Shown here in pieces: positions 1 to 8,144 of a DNA stretch of 64,000 nt. The first letter of the stretch is position 1; each line of letters starts with the position of its first letter. A model generated the notes under the pieces. The model had not been told where the DNA came from and made no database searches. It saw only the letters and a program-made list of their open reading frames with translations. A program made the position numbers and the translations under genes. Origin of the DNA: an uncultured Mucilaginibacter sp. (GTDB taxonomy: Bacteria; Bacteroidota; Bacteroidia; Sphingobacteriales; Sphingobacteriaceae); contig CAITEP010000009.1 in assembly GCA_903891475.1 (NCBI GenBank), positions 1 through 64,000 of the forward strand, given 5' to 3'.

Positions 1-166
1 CCAGCTCATGTTTATCGTCGCAAATATTATTGCTGGCAAGTTGCACTCCTGCAGAGCTTGTTTCTCCTTATATCTGCTTGGGCTAGTTAGCAATTTTTCT
101 AATCATTTCCACCAACTATTTTTGTCATCATTACCTTTTTTTATGGAAATAATTAGTTGAATTTGG

Positions 167-3103
167 TTAATAACCAAAAATATCTTTCAAACTTAATTTT
201 ACCACATCACCGTACTTTTTCAAATCATCATCAGTAACTCTCTTTTCTGAGGCTACTATACAATAGGTGTAGGCTTTATTTTTTAATTCATTCGTATGGA
301 AAGCTTTTACATCCTCCAAACCTAATTTATCAATCTTTTCGTAGGTCGACTTTCTTATATCGTAATCCAATCCGTGTTTTTGCGCATTCAAATAATTAAA
401 TAAAATATCATCCTGCGTGATACGCTCAGTTTCGATTGATTTTTTAATGTTTTCTTTAGCTGAAATTAATATTTTATCAGAAACCGGTAGTTCGGTTAAC
501 AAATCATTCATTCCCTTAATGGCTTCATTCAATTTATCTGCTTGGGCACCTATGTATGCTTGTAAGGTATATTTATCCTCCTTTTTGCTTGGTGTTCTGT
601 AATAGGCATATGTTGAATAAGCCAAAGCTTTTGATTCGCGCAATGTTTGAAAAACAATACTGCTCATACCGGTGCCAAAGTAATTATTGAAAAGTTCAAC
701 ATTGGCAGTCTCTTCTTGATTATAAGGTTTAGAATTCCTGATCCAATTTATTTCTGCCTGCACCATGTCGAAATTTGTAAATAATACCGTGTTTTTACTT
801 TGGTCAACCTTTTGAAAAATTTTAGCACTGGCGAAAGGTGTAAAAGTAATTGGCATTTTATGCAGGTTACTTAATTGAACACTGGCTTGAGCAGCTGTTT
901 GTGACCCGTAGTATAATATAACATGCTGATAATTTAACAAGCCGTGTAAAATAGCTATTAAATCATCGGCCTTTATGGCATCTAATTCTTCATCGGTTAG
1001 CACATTATTAAATGGATTTTGGGGTCCATATTGAGCATAATTAATCAACCCATTCATAATGGTACCTTTATTTAGTTTGGCATTTTCCCGGTCTTTTTTA
1101 ATCCTCTTCTTTAAATTAGCCAAGGCTTGTTCATCGGGTTTGCAATTATTTATCAGATCTTCGTAAAGTGCTACTGTTTTATCGAAATTTTCTTGAAGCC
1201 CACTAATAGAAACAGTGGTTATTTCGCCAGAGGCCGATAGACGGTAGGAGGAAGCCAATTTATAGAATTCCTTACTATAAGCATCGGCGTTCTTTTTATC
1301 GGTACCCAAATATTGAAGATAATTTGCAGCAATTGGCAACAATTTGTTGTTCCATGAGCCCATATCATAACGATAGTACAATCGGAATAAGCTATTGTCT
1401 TTGTTTTCTATACTTAACAAATCAAGATTTTTAACCTTAGTTTTTTGAATATCGCTTTTATAATCGAGCCAAACCGGTTTTATTTGGTTGGCAGGTAAAT
1501 TATTGATCATGGTTACAAAAGGTGATTGCGCATCTCTGTTAACCTCAACTGGTGTAATTTTAGGTTTGTCAACTTTAATTACATTTTTATCTTCACCGGT
1601 GTGTTTGTAAACAACTACATAATTATTGTCAGTAAAGTATTGGTTTGCGAAGGAAACAATTTGAGCCTTGGTAATTTTTGTCAAATCCGCAACTTCCGAC
1701 ACCGCATTGCTCCAATCTACTCCAGCCGTAAAATTATCCATCAGGTTTGATGCCCTTGCATAATAGCCTTCGTTTTGTTCAATATTGTCTTTTTTATGGT
1801 TATTGGCTATCGATTCTAATAAATCATCAGCAAATTCCCCGTTTTTAAGCTTTTTAATTTCTAGCAGCATTAAAGCCTTTACAGAATCTAATGGTTGACC
1901 TTTAATTGGATTACCGGATAATATTAAACAGCTATAATCCCTTAAATTATAATTTGAAGCGTTTGCTCTTAACAATTTTTGCTTTTTAACAAGATCAAGG
2001 TCAAAAAGTCCTGCTTTTCCATTGGTTAGCATATCACCTACCACACTTAGCAGACGCGCATCTTTAGTGCTTGCACCCGGAAAACGAAATGCTAAGGTTA
2101 AACTTTCGGGAGTTGGACCATAAACATCTCTTTGTATAGGGGCTGTTATTGGTTTCTCTGGTTCAAAAGTATAAGGAGGTATTGGTTTTGAAACCATGTA
2201 GCCAAACTTCTCATCAATTTTTTTAACCATTTCATCAGGATCAAAATCGCCCGACATAATTACACCCATATTATTAGGTACATAATAGGTATAGTAATAG
2301 TTTCTAATTTCTTTTAATGATGGGTTCTTCAAATCATGTATAGTGCCAATGGTGGTTTGTTTACCATAATTATTATTTGGAAATAAGGCATTAAAAAGAG
2401 TCTCAAAACTTTTTCTTCCATCATTATCAAGTCCTCTATTTTTTTCTTCGTATACTGCTTCTAGTTCAGTGTGAAACAGTCTGAAAACTGGAAGTCTAAA
2501 ACGTTCCGCTTGTAATGTTAAATATTTATCAACCGCCGAACTCGGGATATCGTCGGTATATACTGTTTGTTCAAATGAGGTAAATGCATTGGTGTTTTGA
2601 CCACCCATTGAGGTAAGCATTTTATCATATTCATTAGCAATGGCAAATTTTGCTGCCAAACCTGATACTGAATCAATTTGATGATAAATTGCTGTTCTTT
2701 TTGTTTCATCAGTTGTTGAATTATAAGCCTCATAAAGCCCGTCAATTTGCTCTAGTAAAGGTTTCTCCTTCTCCCAATTAAGCGAGCCATATTTATCTGT
2801 TCCTTTAAACATCATATGTTCAAGATAGTGCGCTAAACCTGTATGGTTGGAAGGATCTGTTTTACTTCCTGCCTTAACAGCAATAAAGGATTGTATCCTA
2901 GGTTCCTTATGAGTTGGACTCAGAATCACTGTTAGCCCATTCTTTAGCACATAAAATCTTGAATTGGTTGGATCGTTGGTAACATATTTGTAGGTATATC
3001 CTCCTGAACTTGCCTCCTTCCATTCGTAGGTGATTTGACAAAATGCCGAAGCATTAATTAACGTAAATATTAACGTTATTAAATATTGTGTTTTTATTTT
3101 CAT
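167..3103 (-). CDS. M16 family zinc metallopeptidase (two-domain, secreted)
   Basis: 978-aa insulinase/pitrilysin-type peptidase, probably periplasmic: residues 1-22 form a signal peptide ending in AFC-Q. The inverted zinc motif HYLEH is at residues 92-96, and the third ligand is Glu219 or Glu220 in the EAVYEEKNR segment. The wider than usual spacing comes from an insertion of about 45 residues after HxxEH. The length fits the tandem-repeat M16 layout, in which the second half is usually catalytically dead and helps enclose the peptide. A good promoter lies just upstream. It is a single gene, divergent from gatB. The substrate cannot be told from sequence; degradation of small peptides in the periplasm is the usual role in the family. 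Confidence 0.93.
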   Translation of the reverse strand: MKIKTQYLITLIFTLINASAFCQITYEWKEASSGGYTYKYVTNDPTNSRFYVLKNGLTVILSPTHKEPRIQSFIAVKAGSKTDPSNHTGLAHYLEHMMFKGTDKYGSLNWEKEKPLLEQIDGLYEAYNSTTDETKRTAIYHQIDSVSGLAAKFAIANEYDKMLTSMGGQNTNAFTSFEQTVYTDDIPSSAVDKYLTLQAERFRLPVFRLFHTELEAVYEEKNRGLDNDGRKSFETLFNALFPNNNYGKQTTIGTIHDLKNPSLKEIRNYYYTYYVPNNMGVIMSGDFDPDEMVKKIDEKFGYMVSKPIPPYTFEPEKPITAPIQRDVYGPTPESLTLAFRFPGASTKDARLLSVVGDMLTNGKAGLFDLDLVKKQKLLRANASNYNLRDYSCLILSGNPIKGQPLDSVKALMLLEIKKLKNGEFADDLLESIANNHKKDNIEQNEGYYARASNLMDNFTAGVDWSNAVSEVADLTKITKAQIVSFANQYFTDNNYVVVYKHTGEDKNVIKVDKPKITPVEVNRDAQSPFVTMINNLPANQIKPVWLDYKSDIQKTKVKNLDLLSIENKDNSLFRLYYRYDMGSWNNKLLPIAANYLQYLGTDKKNADAYSKEFYKLASSYRLSASGEITTVSISGLQENFDKTVALYEDLINNCKPDEQALANLKKRIKKDRENAKLNKGTIMNGLINYAQYGPQNPFNNVLTDEELDAIKADDLIAILHGLLNYQHVILYYGSQTAAQASVQLSNLHKMPITFTPFASAKIFQKVDQSKNTVLFTNFDMVQAEINWIRNSKPYNQEETANVELFNNYFGTGMSSIVFQTLRESKALAYSTYAYYRTPSKKEDKYTLQAYIGAQADKLNEAIKGMNDLLTELPVSDKILISAKENIKKSIETERITQDDILFNYLNAQKHGLDYDIRKSTYEKIDKLGLEDVKAFHTNELKNKAYTYCIVASEKRVTDDDLKKYGDVVKLSLKDIFGY

Positions 3104-3122
3104 AGAATTAAGATTTATTAAC

Positions 3123-3151
3123 CAAATCTAACATTAAACTTTTTATTTCAA
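3123..3151 (-). promoter_or_regulatory. Bacteroidota-type promoter of the M16 peptidase gene
   Basis: On the minus strand TTG (3151-3149) is followed after 18 nt by TAGATTTG (3130-3123), matching the Bacteroidota consensus TTG / TAnnTTTG. The -7 element ends 19 nt before the ATG. Confidence 0.6.
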
Positions 3152-3231
3152 TAGAAAATTTAGTTACGCACTCACTTTTTTTGAAATTAAAAGCCTAAAT
3201 AAAAATTATTATCATTTATAAGTAATAACTT

Positions 3232-3239
3232 TATATTTG
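3232..3239 (+). promoter_or_regulatory. Candidate -7 element (TATATTTG) of gatB
   Basis: TATATTTG fits TAnnTTTG and lies 37 nt before the gatB ATG. No clear TTG is seen at the -33 distance, so the call rests on the -7 motif alone. Confidence 0.35.
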
Positions 3240-3276
3240 GCTTTCTTTTTTATGGCATAAGCCTTGTATTGATTTT

Positions 3277-4746
3277 ATGATATTGCTACCAGACGAGATA
3301 AGTGACAAATATGAGTTAGTTGTAGGTTTAGAAGTACATGCCCAATTATCAACATTAAGTAAATCATTTTCATCCGATTCCGCTTCTTTTGGTGCGGGAC
3401 CAAACCAGCATATCAGTCCGGTTTCCTTGGGTCATCCGGGTACTTTGCCACGCATCAACAAAAACATGGTGGAGTATGCGGTAAAAATGGGATTAGCTTG
3501 TAATTGCACCATCAACCTATACAATAACTTTGCCCGTAAAAATTATTTTTATGCCGATTTGCCTAAAGGTTACCAAATAACGCAAGACCATGCGCCTATT
3601 TGCCTTGGTGGTAAGGTTGATATAAAATTGGCCAACGGAACAAAAAAATCGCTAACCATACACCATATCCACATGGAGGAAGATGCTGGTAAAAGCATGC
3701 ACGACCAGCACCATGCCGATTCACTCATTGATTTAAATAGGGCAGGGGTACCGCTTATTGAAATAGTTTCGGAGCCCGACATGCGCAGCAGTGAAGAGGC
3801 AGGGTTGTTTTTGACCGAAATTCGCAAGCTGGTACGTTACCTTGATATTTGCGATGGCAATATGGAAGAAGGCAGTTTGCGTTGCGATGCCAATATATCC
3901 GTAAGGCTTAAAGGTGCTACCACTTATGGTAACCGTTGTGAGGTTAAAAACCTGAATTCTATCCATAATGTTCGCAGGGCTATTGACCATGAATTTGTTC
4001 GTCAGATGTTGATTATTGAAGCTGGCGGACACATCGACCAAAATACTTTGAATTTTAATGCCGATACTGGCGAAACCTCGATACTTAGGTCGAAAGAAAT
4101 GGCAAACGATTACCGTTATTTTCCTGAACCGGACTTGTCGCCTTTATTACTAACCCAAGTCTACGTTCAAAAAATTAGGGAAAGTTTACCCGCATTGCCG
4201 AGCGTTTTGTTCGAAAAATATACCACCACCTTTGGCCTGTCTGAATATGATGCCAATGTTATAATAGCCGATAAAGAATTTGCCCATTATTTTGAGGAAG
4301 TGATAAAAGATACCAACCATTATAAAGCGGCGGCTAATTGGCTAATGGGACATATCAAATCATACCTAAACGACCATAATTTAGGTATAAATGAATTAGG
4401 CATGAAACCTGCAACCCTTGCAGGCATTATCAAATTGGTAGATGCTGGCAAGATAAATAATTCCATAGCCTGGCATAAATTATTCTCGGCTTTATTAAAA
4501 GAGCCAAATAAACTACCAGAACAGGTTGCCAAAGAGCTAAACTTGTTGATAAGCGAAGACAATACCGATTTAAGCAAATTTATACAGGATGCGCTGGCAA
4601 AATATCCTGATAAGGTAATTGAATACCGAAAAGGGAAAAAAGGCGTGGTAGGGCTGTTTATGGGTGAAATCATGAAACTATCAAAAGGAAAGATTGACCC
4701 TCAGCAAACAAATAAACTGCTTATAAAAGAACTTGAAGAGAGATAA
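3277..4746 (+). CDS. gatB: Aspartyl/glutamyl-tRNA amidotransferase subunit B (GatB)
   Basis: 489-aa tRNA-binding and kinase-like subunit of the GatCAB complex, which converts misacylated Glu-tRNA(Gln) and Asp-tRNA(Asn) to the cognate amide forms in the cytoplasm. Landmarks: VGLEVHAQL (16-24), YFYADLPKGYQITQ (90-103), HMEEDAGKS (132-140), the family signature DLNRAGVPLIEIVSEPD (152-168) and GSLRCDANISVR (199-210). The C-terminal GatB/YqeY helical domain occupies roughly residues 345-489. The length is normal for the family. gatA and gatC are not in this window, so the complex is encoded at scattered loci. ATG 3277 puts the first strand at the expected place. Confidence 0.97.
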   Translation: MILLPDEISDKYELVVGLEVHAQLSTLSKSFSSDSASFGAGPNQHISPVSLGHPGTLPRINKNMVEYAVKMGLACNCTINLYNNFARKNYFYADLPKGYQITQDHAPICLGGKVDIKLANGTKKSLTIHHIHMEEDAGKSMHDQHHADSLIDLNRAGVPLIEIVSEPDMRSSEEAGLFLTEIRKLVRYLDICDGNMEEGSLRCDANISVRLKGATTYGNRCEVKNLNSIHNVRRAIDHEFVRQMLIIEAGGHIDQNTLNFNADTGETSILRSKEMANDYRYFPEPDLSPLLLTQVYVQKIRESLPALPSVLFEKYTTTFGLSEYDANVIIADKEFAHYFEEVIKDTNHYKAAANWLMGHIKSYLNDHNLGINELGMKPATLAGIIKLVDAGKINNSIAWHKLFSALLKEPNKLPEQVAKELNLLISEDNTDLSKFIQDALAKYPDKVIEYRKGKKGVVGLFMGEIMKLSKGKIDPQQTNKLLIKELEER

Positions 4747-4847
4747 ATAGCTAATTTTATCTTTTCTAAATAGTGTTGATTTAAGAATAATTTTAATCGG
4801 TTTTTTTAAGATATCTCCAATTATAACAATCATTTTATTTCTAAAAT

Positions 4848-6014
4848 ATGAAAAAAGTATTAATTAGCAGTATTTACTTTTGGTGTTTACTTGTTTTATC
4901 CTGTAAAAACAATAACTCCTTTACCATTTCGGGCACGGTAAAAAGTCCGGGTAGTTTAAAAGAAATATATTTAATAGCCGCAGACACTACTTCAACAGGT
5001 ATTTCTGTGGTTGATTCAACTAATCTAACGAGCGATGGCAAGTTTAATTTTAAACGTACAACTCCCTATTCCAATCTTTATAAATTGCGCATAGGAAGTA
5101 ACATATTCGATCTGATTGCCAAAAATGGGGATGCAATTGATTTTACCACCAATTTAACCGACCAAACCCATGCTTATACGGTTTCGGGCTCTGTCGAATC
5201 AGCTAAAATTCAGGAATTTAATAGAATTAGCAATCTTTTTAGTGCTAAAAGCAATCAAATAAATGAAGAATACCAAACAAAGGCTCAAAAGCTGGGTAGA
5301 GAATCGGATTCATTATTGAAAATCTACAGACCAATGTTTTTGAATGTTTATCATAACTATGCCGATTCGATTTTAAGCTTTGTACATACTAATAAAAGTT
5401 ATCTTGCAGCATTTTACGCTGCAACATCATTGTCGCCTTCGCCAAATTCGCCCGAACCATCAAAATATGAGCAGCCTTTGATACAATATGCCGATGAGAT
5501 TAAGACCTACTTTTTAGATAACCCCAATGTTTCACGTTTCAAAAAAGAAATGCTGGCTCTTAAACCGCTTTCAATAGGTCAAAAAGCGCCTGATTTTACC
5601 ACAAATGGGCTTGATGGAAATCCCGTGAAGCTTTCGGATTATAAAGGCAGGTATGTAATGCTCGATTTTTGGGCATCATGGTGTGGCCCATGCCGCAATG
5701 AAAACCCGAATGTGGTAAAACAATATAAAATTTATAAGCCATTAGGCCTTAACATTTTAGGTATATCACTAGATGTTGATAAGGGCAAATGGCAGCAGGC
5801 CATACAAGCCGATGGTTTAGTTTGGCAACATGCTTCGGATCTGAAAAACTTTGAAGGCCCAACCGAAAGATTGTATAACATAAATGCAATTCCATCAAAC
5901 TTTATTATTAACCCAGAAGGAATTATCGTGGCAAAAAATGTAACTGGAGCCGACCTTGAAGAATTTTTAAACAAAACGTTTAGCCATCCTCAACAAATCG
6001 TTAAAATAAAGTAA
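4848..6014 (+). CDS. DUF4369/TlpA-type thioredoxin-fold lipoprotein
   Basis: 388-aa lipoprotein thiol-disulfide oxidoreductase of a type common in Bacteroidota. Residues 1-18 are a signal sequence with lipobox LVLSC (Cys19). The DUF4369-like beta domain covers about 24-115, followed by a helical linker to about 235. The AhpC/TlpA thioredoxin domain (245-385) has WASWCGPC with the redox pair Cys279/Cys282. A cis-Pro candidate is in INAIPSNF. The family reduces or rearranges disulfides of envelope proteins, sometimes apocytochromes c; the partner here is unknown. No ccm or cytochrome gene adjoins it, although ccm genes occur at 46-49 kb. Confidence 0.92.
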   Translation: MKKVLISSIYFWCLLVLSCKNNNSFTISGTVKSPGSLKEIYLIAADTTSTGISVVDSTNLTSDGKFNFKRTTPYSNLYKLRIGSNIFDLIAKNGDAIDFTTNLTDQTHAYTVSGSVESAKIQEFNRISNLFSAKSNQINEEYQTKAQKLGRESDSLLKIYRPMFLNVYHNYADSILSFVHTNKSYLAAFYAATSLSPSPNSPEPSKYEQPLIQYADEIKTYFLDNPNVSRFKKEMLALKPLSIGQKAPDFTTNGLDGNPVKLSDYKGRYVMLDFWASWCGPCRNENPNVVKQYKIYKPLGLNILGISLDVDKGKWQQAIQADGLVWQHASDLKNFEGPTERLYNINAIPSNFIINPEGIIVAKNVTGADLEEFLNKTFSHPQQIVKIK

Positions 6015-6091
6015 CATTTAACAATTTATTAATATATTCTTTACTTTTTCGTTCAATTTTTGGTCTACTTTTATGAAAAAATTCGTACCTC

Positions 6092-6781
6092 ATGAGTAAT
6101 TCTACCAAACAAAAAATTTTGATTGTTGATGATGAACCTGATATTCTGGAACTGATTGAATATAATCTGAAAAAGGAAGGCTATCAAGTGTTCTTAGCAC
6201 GCAACGGTCAGGAAGCTGTTGCCGAAGCAAAAAGGTCATTGCCCGATTTAATTGTGCTGGATATCATGATGCCAAAAATGGATGGCATTGAAGCCTGCCG
6301 TATTATGCGAACCATGCCCGAATTTAAAAATACCTTTATGGTATTTTTAACTGCTCGAAGCGAGGAGTATTCAGAAATTGCTGGTTTTAACGTTGGCGCC
6401 GATGATTATATAGCAAAACCTATTAAACCGCGTGCACTGGTAAGTCGCATAAATGCCATACTACGCAGAAATGCCCCTGCCGATGAAGTGATTGATAATA
6501 AATTGGAAATTGGTGGTTTAGTAATTGACCGTGAAGCTTATTTGGTTTACCAAAATGGTGAAAAAGTAGTGTTGGCTAAAAAGGAGTTTGAACTATTATA
6601 CCTGTTAGCTTCAAAACCTGGCAAAGTGTACACCCGCGAGGTAATTTTGAAAAATATTTGGGAAGACTCGGTAGTGGTTACCAACCGCACCATTGATGTA
6701 CACATCCGCAAATTGCGCGAAAAACTGGGCGATGATTGTGTTGCTACGGTAAAAGGGGTAGGTTATAAATTTGAGGCTTAG
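6092..6781 (+). CDS. OmpR/PhoB-family response regulator
   Basis: 229-aa two-component transcription factor. The receiver domain (8-122) has the acidic pair Asp13/Asp14, phosphoacceptor Asp57 (IVLDIMMPKMDG), Thr87 and Lys109, all expected for an active receiver. A winged-helix DNA-binding domain (135-229) follows, with the recognition segment around NRTIDVHIRKLREKL and the terminal VKGVGYKFE hairpin. No sensor kinase is adjacent, so its partner is encoded elsewhere. A strong rho-independent terminator follows immediately, making this a monocistronic unit. Targets cannot be inferred. Confidence 0.95.
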   Translation: MSNSTKQKILIVDDEPDILELIEYNLKKEGYQVFLARNGQEAVAEAKRSLPDLIVLDIMMPKMDGIEACRIMRTMPEFKNTFMVFLTARSEEYSEIAGFNVGADDYIAKPIKPRALVSRINAILRRNAPADEVIDNKLEIGGLVIDREAYLVYQNGEKVVLAKKEFELLYLLASKPGKVYTREVILKNIWEDSVVVTNRTIDVHIRKLREKLGDDCVATVKGVGYKFEA

Positions 6782-6805
6782 CAAATTAAACTAAGAAATA
6801 TTATG

Positions 6806-6837
6806 ACGGTATGGCTCAAAACCATACCGTTTTTTTG
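6806..6837 (+). terminator. Rho-independent terminator after the response regulator
   Basis: Perfect 9-bp stem ACGGTATGG / CCATACCGT (6806-6814 with 6822-6830), 7-nt loop, then a run of seven T. It lies 25 nt after the stop codon. Confidence 0.9.
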
Positions 6838-6917
6838 TTCTATAAAATCGAATAGCAGCAATTTAGCAATTTAAGGGTTATGGTAATTTAACGTATTTTC
6901 GCGAACTATTTATTTAT

Positions 6918-7637
6918 ATGAAGCTACCCAAATTTACCGACCTGATATTATTTGAAAACGACGATATAATTGTGGTAAACAAACCACCATTTATTAGCTC
7001 GCTGGATGAGCGGGAAGGCGGCGAAATTAACATGTTACGGCTGGCAAAAGCCTATTCTGACGATGCCCAGGTTTGCCACCGTTTGGATAAGGAAACCTCC
7101 GGAGCCTTAATCATAGCCAAAAACCCGGAGGCTTACAGGGCGGTATCCATGCAATTTGAAAAGCGAAAAGTAAAAAAAGTGTACCATGCCGTTATTGATG
7201 GCATACATGTTTTTGATAATTTGTTGATCGACCTACCAATATTAAACGCTGGTAAAGGAAATGTAACCATCAGCCGTCAGGATGGCAAAAGAGCCGAAAC
7301 TTGGTTTCAATCGCTTAAATACTATAAACATTATACCTTGGTTGAATGCAGACCGGTTACCGGGCGAATGCACCAAATCAGGATACATTTGGCCACTCAA
7401 AAAGCCTCCATAGCAGGCGATGCCATGTACAAGGGGGAACCCGTTTTTTTATCAAAACTAAAACGTAAATACCAGCTTGGTAAAGACCAGGAAGAGCTCC
7501 CCATTATGAAACGTTTTGCTTTACATGCTTATGAGGTGAGCTTTAAATTATTAAATGATCAGGAAATTACCGTAAATGCCCCCTACCCAAAGGATTTTGA
7601 AACTTTATTGAAATTGCTTGATAAGTTTGATTTGTAG
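6918..7637 (+). CDS. RluA-family pseudouridine synthase
   Basis: 239-aa enzyme that isomerises uridine to pseudouridine in rRNA or tRNA. The catalytic motif HRLDKETSG (54-62) supplies Asp57; the other conserved family segments are VNKPP (20-24) and GRMHQIRIHLA near residue 150. There is no N-terminal S4 RNA-binding domain, so it resembles the short RluA/RluC-like single-domain type. Which uridine is modified cannot be told. It starts at ATG 6918 after the terminator of the previous gene and appears to be transcribed alone. Confidence 0.92.
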   Translation: MKLPKFTDLILFENDDIIVVNKPPFISSLDEREGGEINMLRLAKAYSDDAQVCHRLDKETSGALIIAKNPEAYRAVSMQFEKRKVKKVYHAVIDGIHVFDNLLIDLPILNAGKGNVTISRQDGKRAETWFQSLKYYKHYTLVECRPVTGRMHQIRIHLATQKASIAGDAMYKGEPVFLSKLKRKYQLGKDQEELPIMKRFALHAYEVSFKLLNDQEITVNAPYPKDFETLLKLLDKFDL

Positions 7638-8144
7638 TAATTAATTATCAAATCAACATTTATACGTATTATTATTTTAATAGTTGTTGAGCATCAGGTA
7701 ATTATTCAAATAAACAACATCTACATGAAATTCAAGTATTTAAATATATTCGGTGGCACAATAGTTGCTAATAGCATGAGTGGTTATAACCCTGTAGAAG
7801 GTTTTTATAGTTAATAACTCATTTAATCTAAAAATCGGCTACAAATTAATAATGGCAGAAGCTTTTTAAGTTAATAAAAAAATGACCCTGAGAATAGGAT
7901 AAAAAAGTGTTTAAACATATTTTTTTACTTCTAATATATATTATTATTAAGAAATTAACTATTATTGAATTAATACTTTGTATTTTTGTACAAGGATTTT
8001 ACAAAGTATTTTATTTTTTTTAACTACATTTGTTGACAATGAATACCCCTGTTCTTAAATACATTACCTTAAAACTTGAATTACTGATTTTTTTAATAAG
8101 ATTGAAGAATCAATTATAACTGTTGGATAGCTTTGGATAGGAAA
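7638..8144. other. 507-bp AT-rich intergenic region upstream of the NRPS-like gene
   Basis: This is the longest gene-free stretch before 61 kb. It holds a possible 29-codon ORF (7725-7814), an 11-bp perfect inverted repeat AATACTTTGTA / TACAAAGTATT (7972-7982 with 8000-8010, 17-nt loop), and a -7 candidate TACATTTG (8025-8032) about 110 nt before the NRPS-like start. The repeat sits just upstream of that candidate, where a regulator could bind. No RNA gene is recognised. Confidence 0.4.
7725..7814 (+). CDS. Possible 29-aa small peptide (unsupported)
   Basis: An ATG-initiated 29-codon reading frame beginning MKFKYLNIFGG and ending with PVEGFYS. It has a basic start and a Gly-Gly pair but no recognisable family, and no peptide-modifying enzyme or exporter is adjacent. 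It could be a short leader or chance; listed only because it lies in an otherwise empty region. Confidence 0.12.
   Translation: MKFKYLNIFGGTIVANSMSGYNPVEGFYS

Noticed and set aside
1..8. CCAGCTCA at the window start, like the 3' end of a tRNA or tmRNA acceptor stem
   Set aside because: Only 8 nt are visible and no T-loop can be seen; it cannot be supported. No ORF in 1-166 is convincing either.
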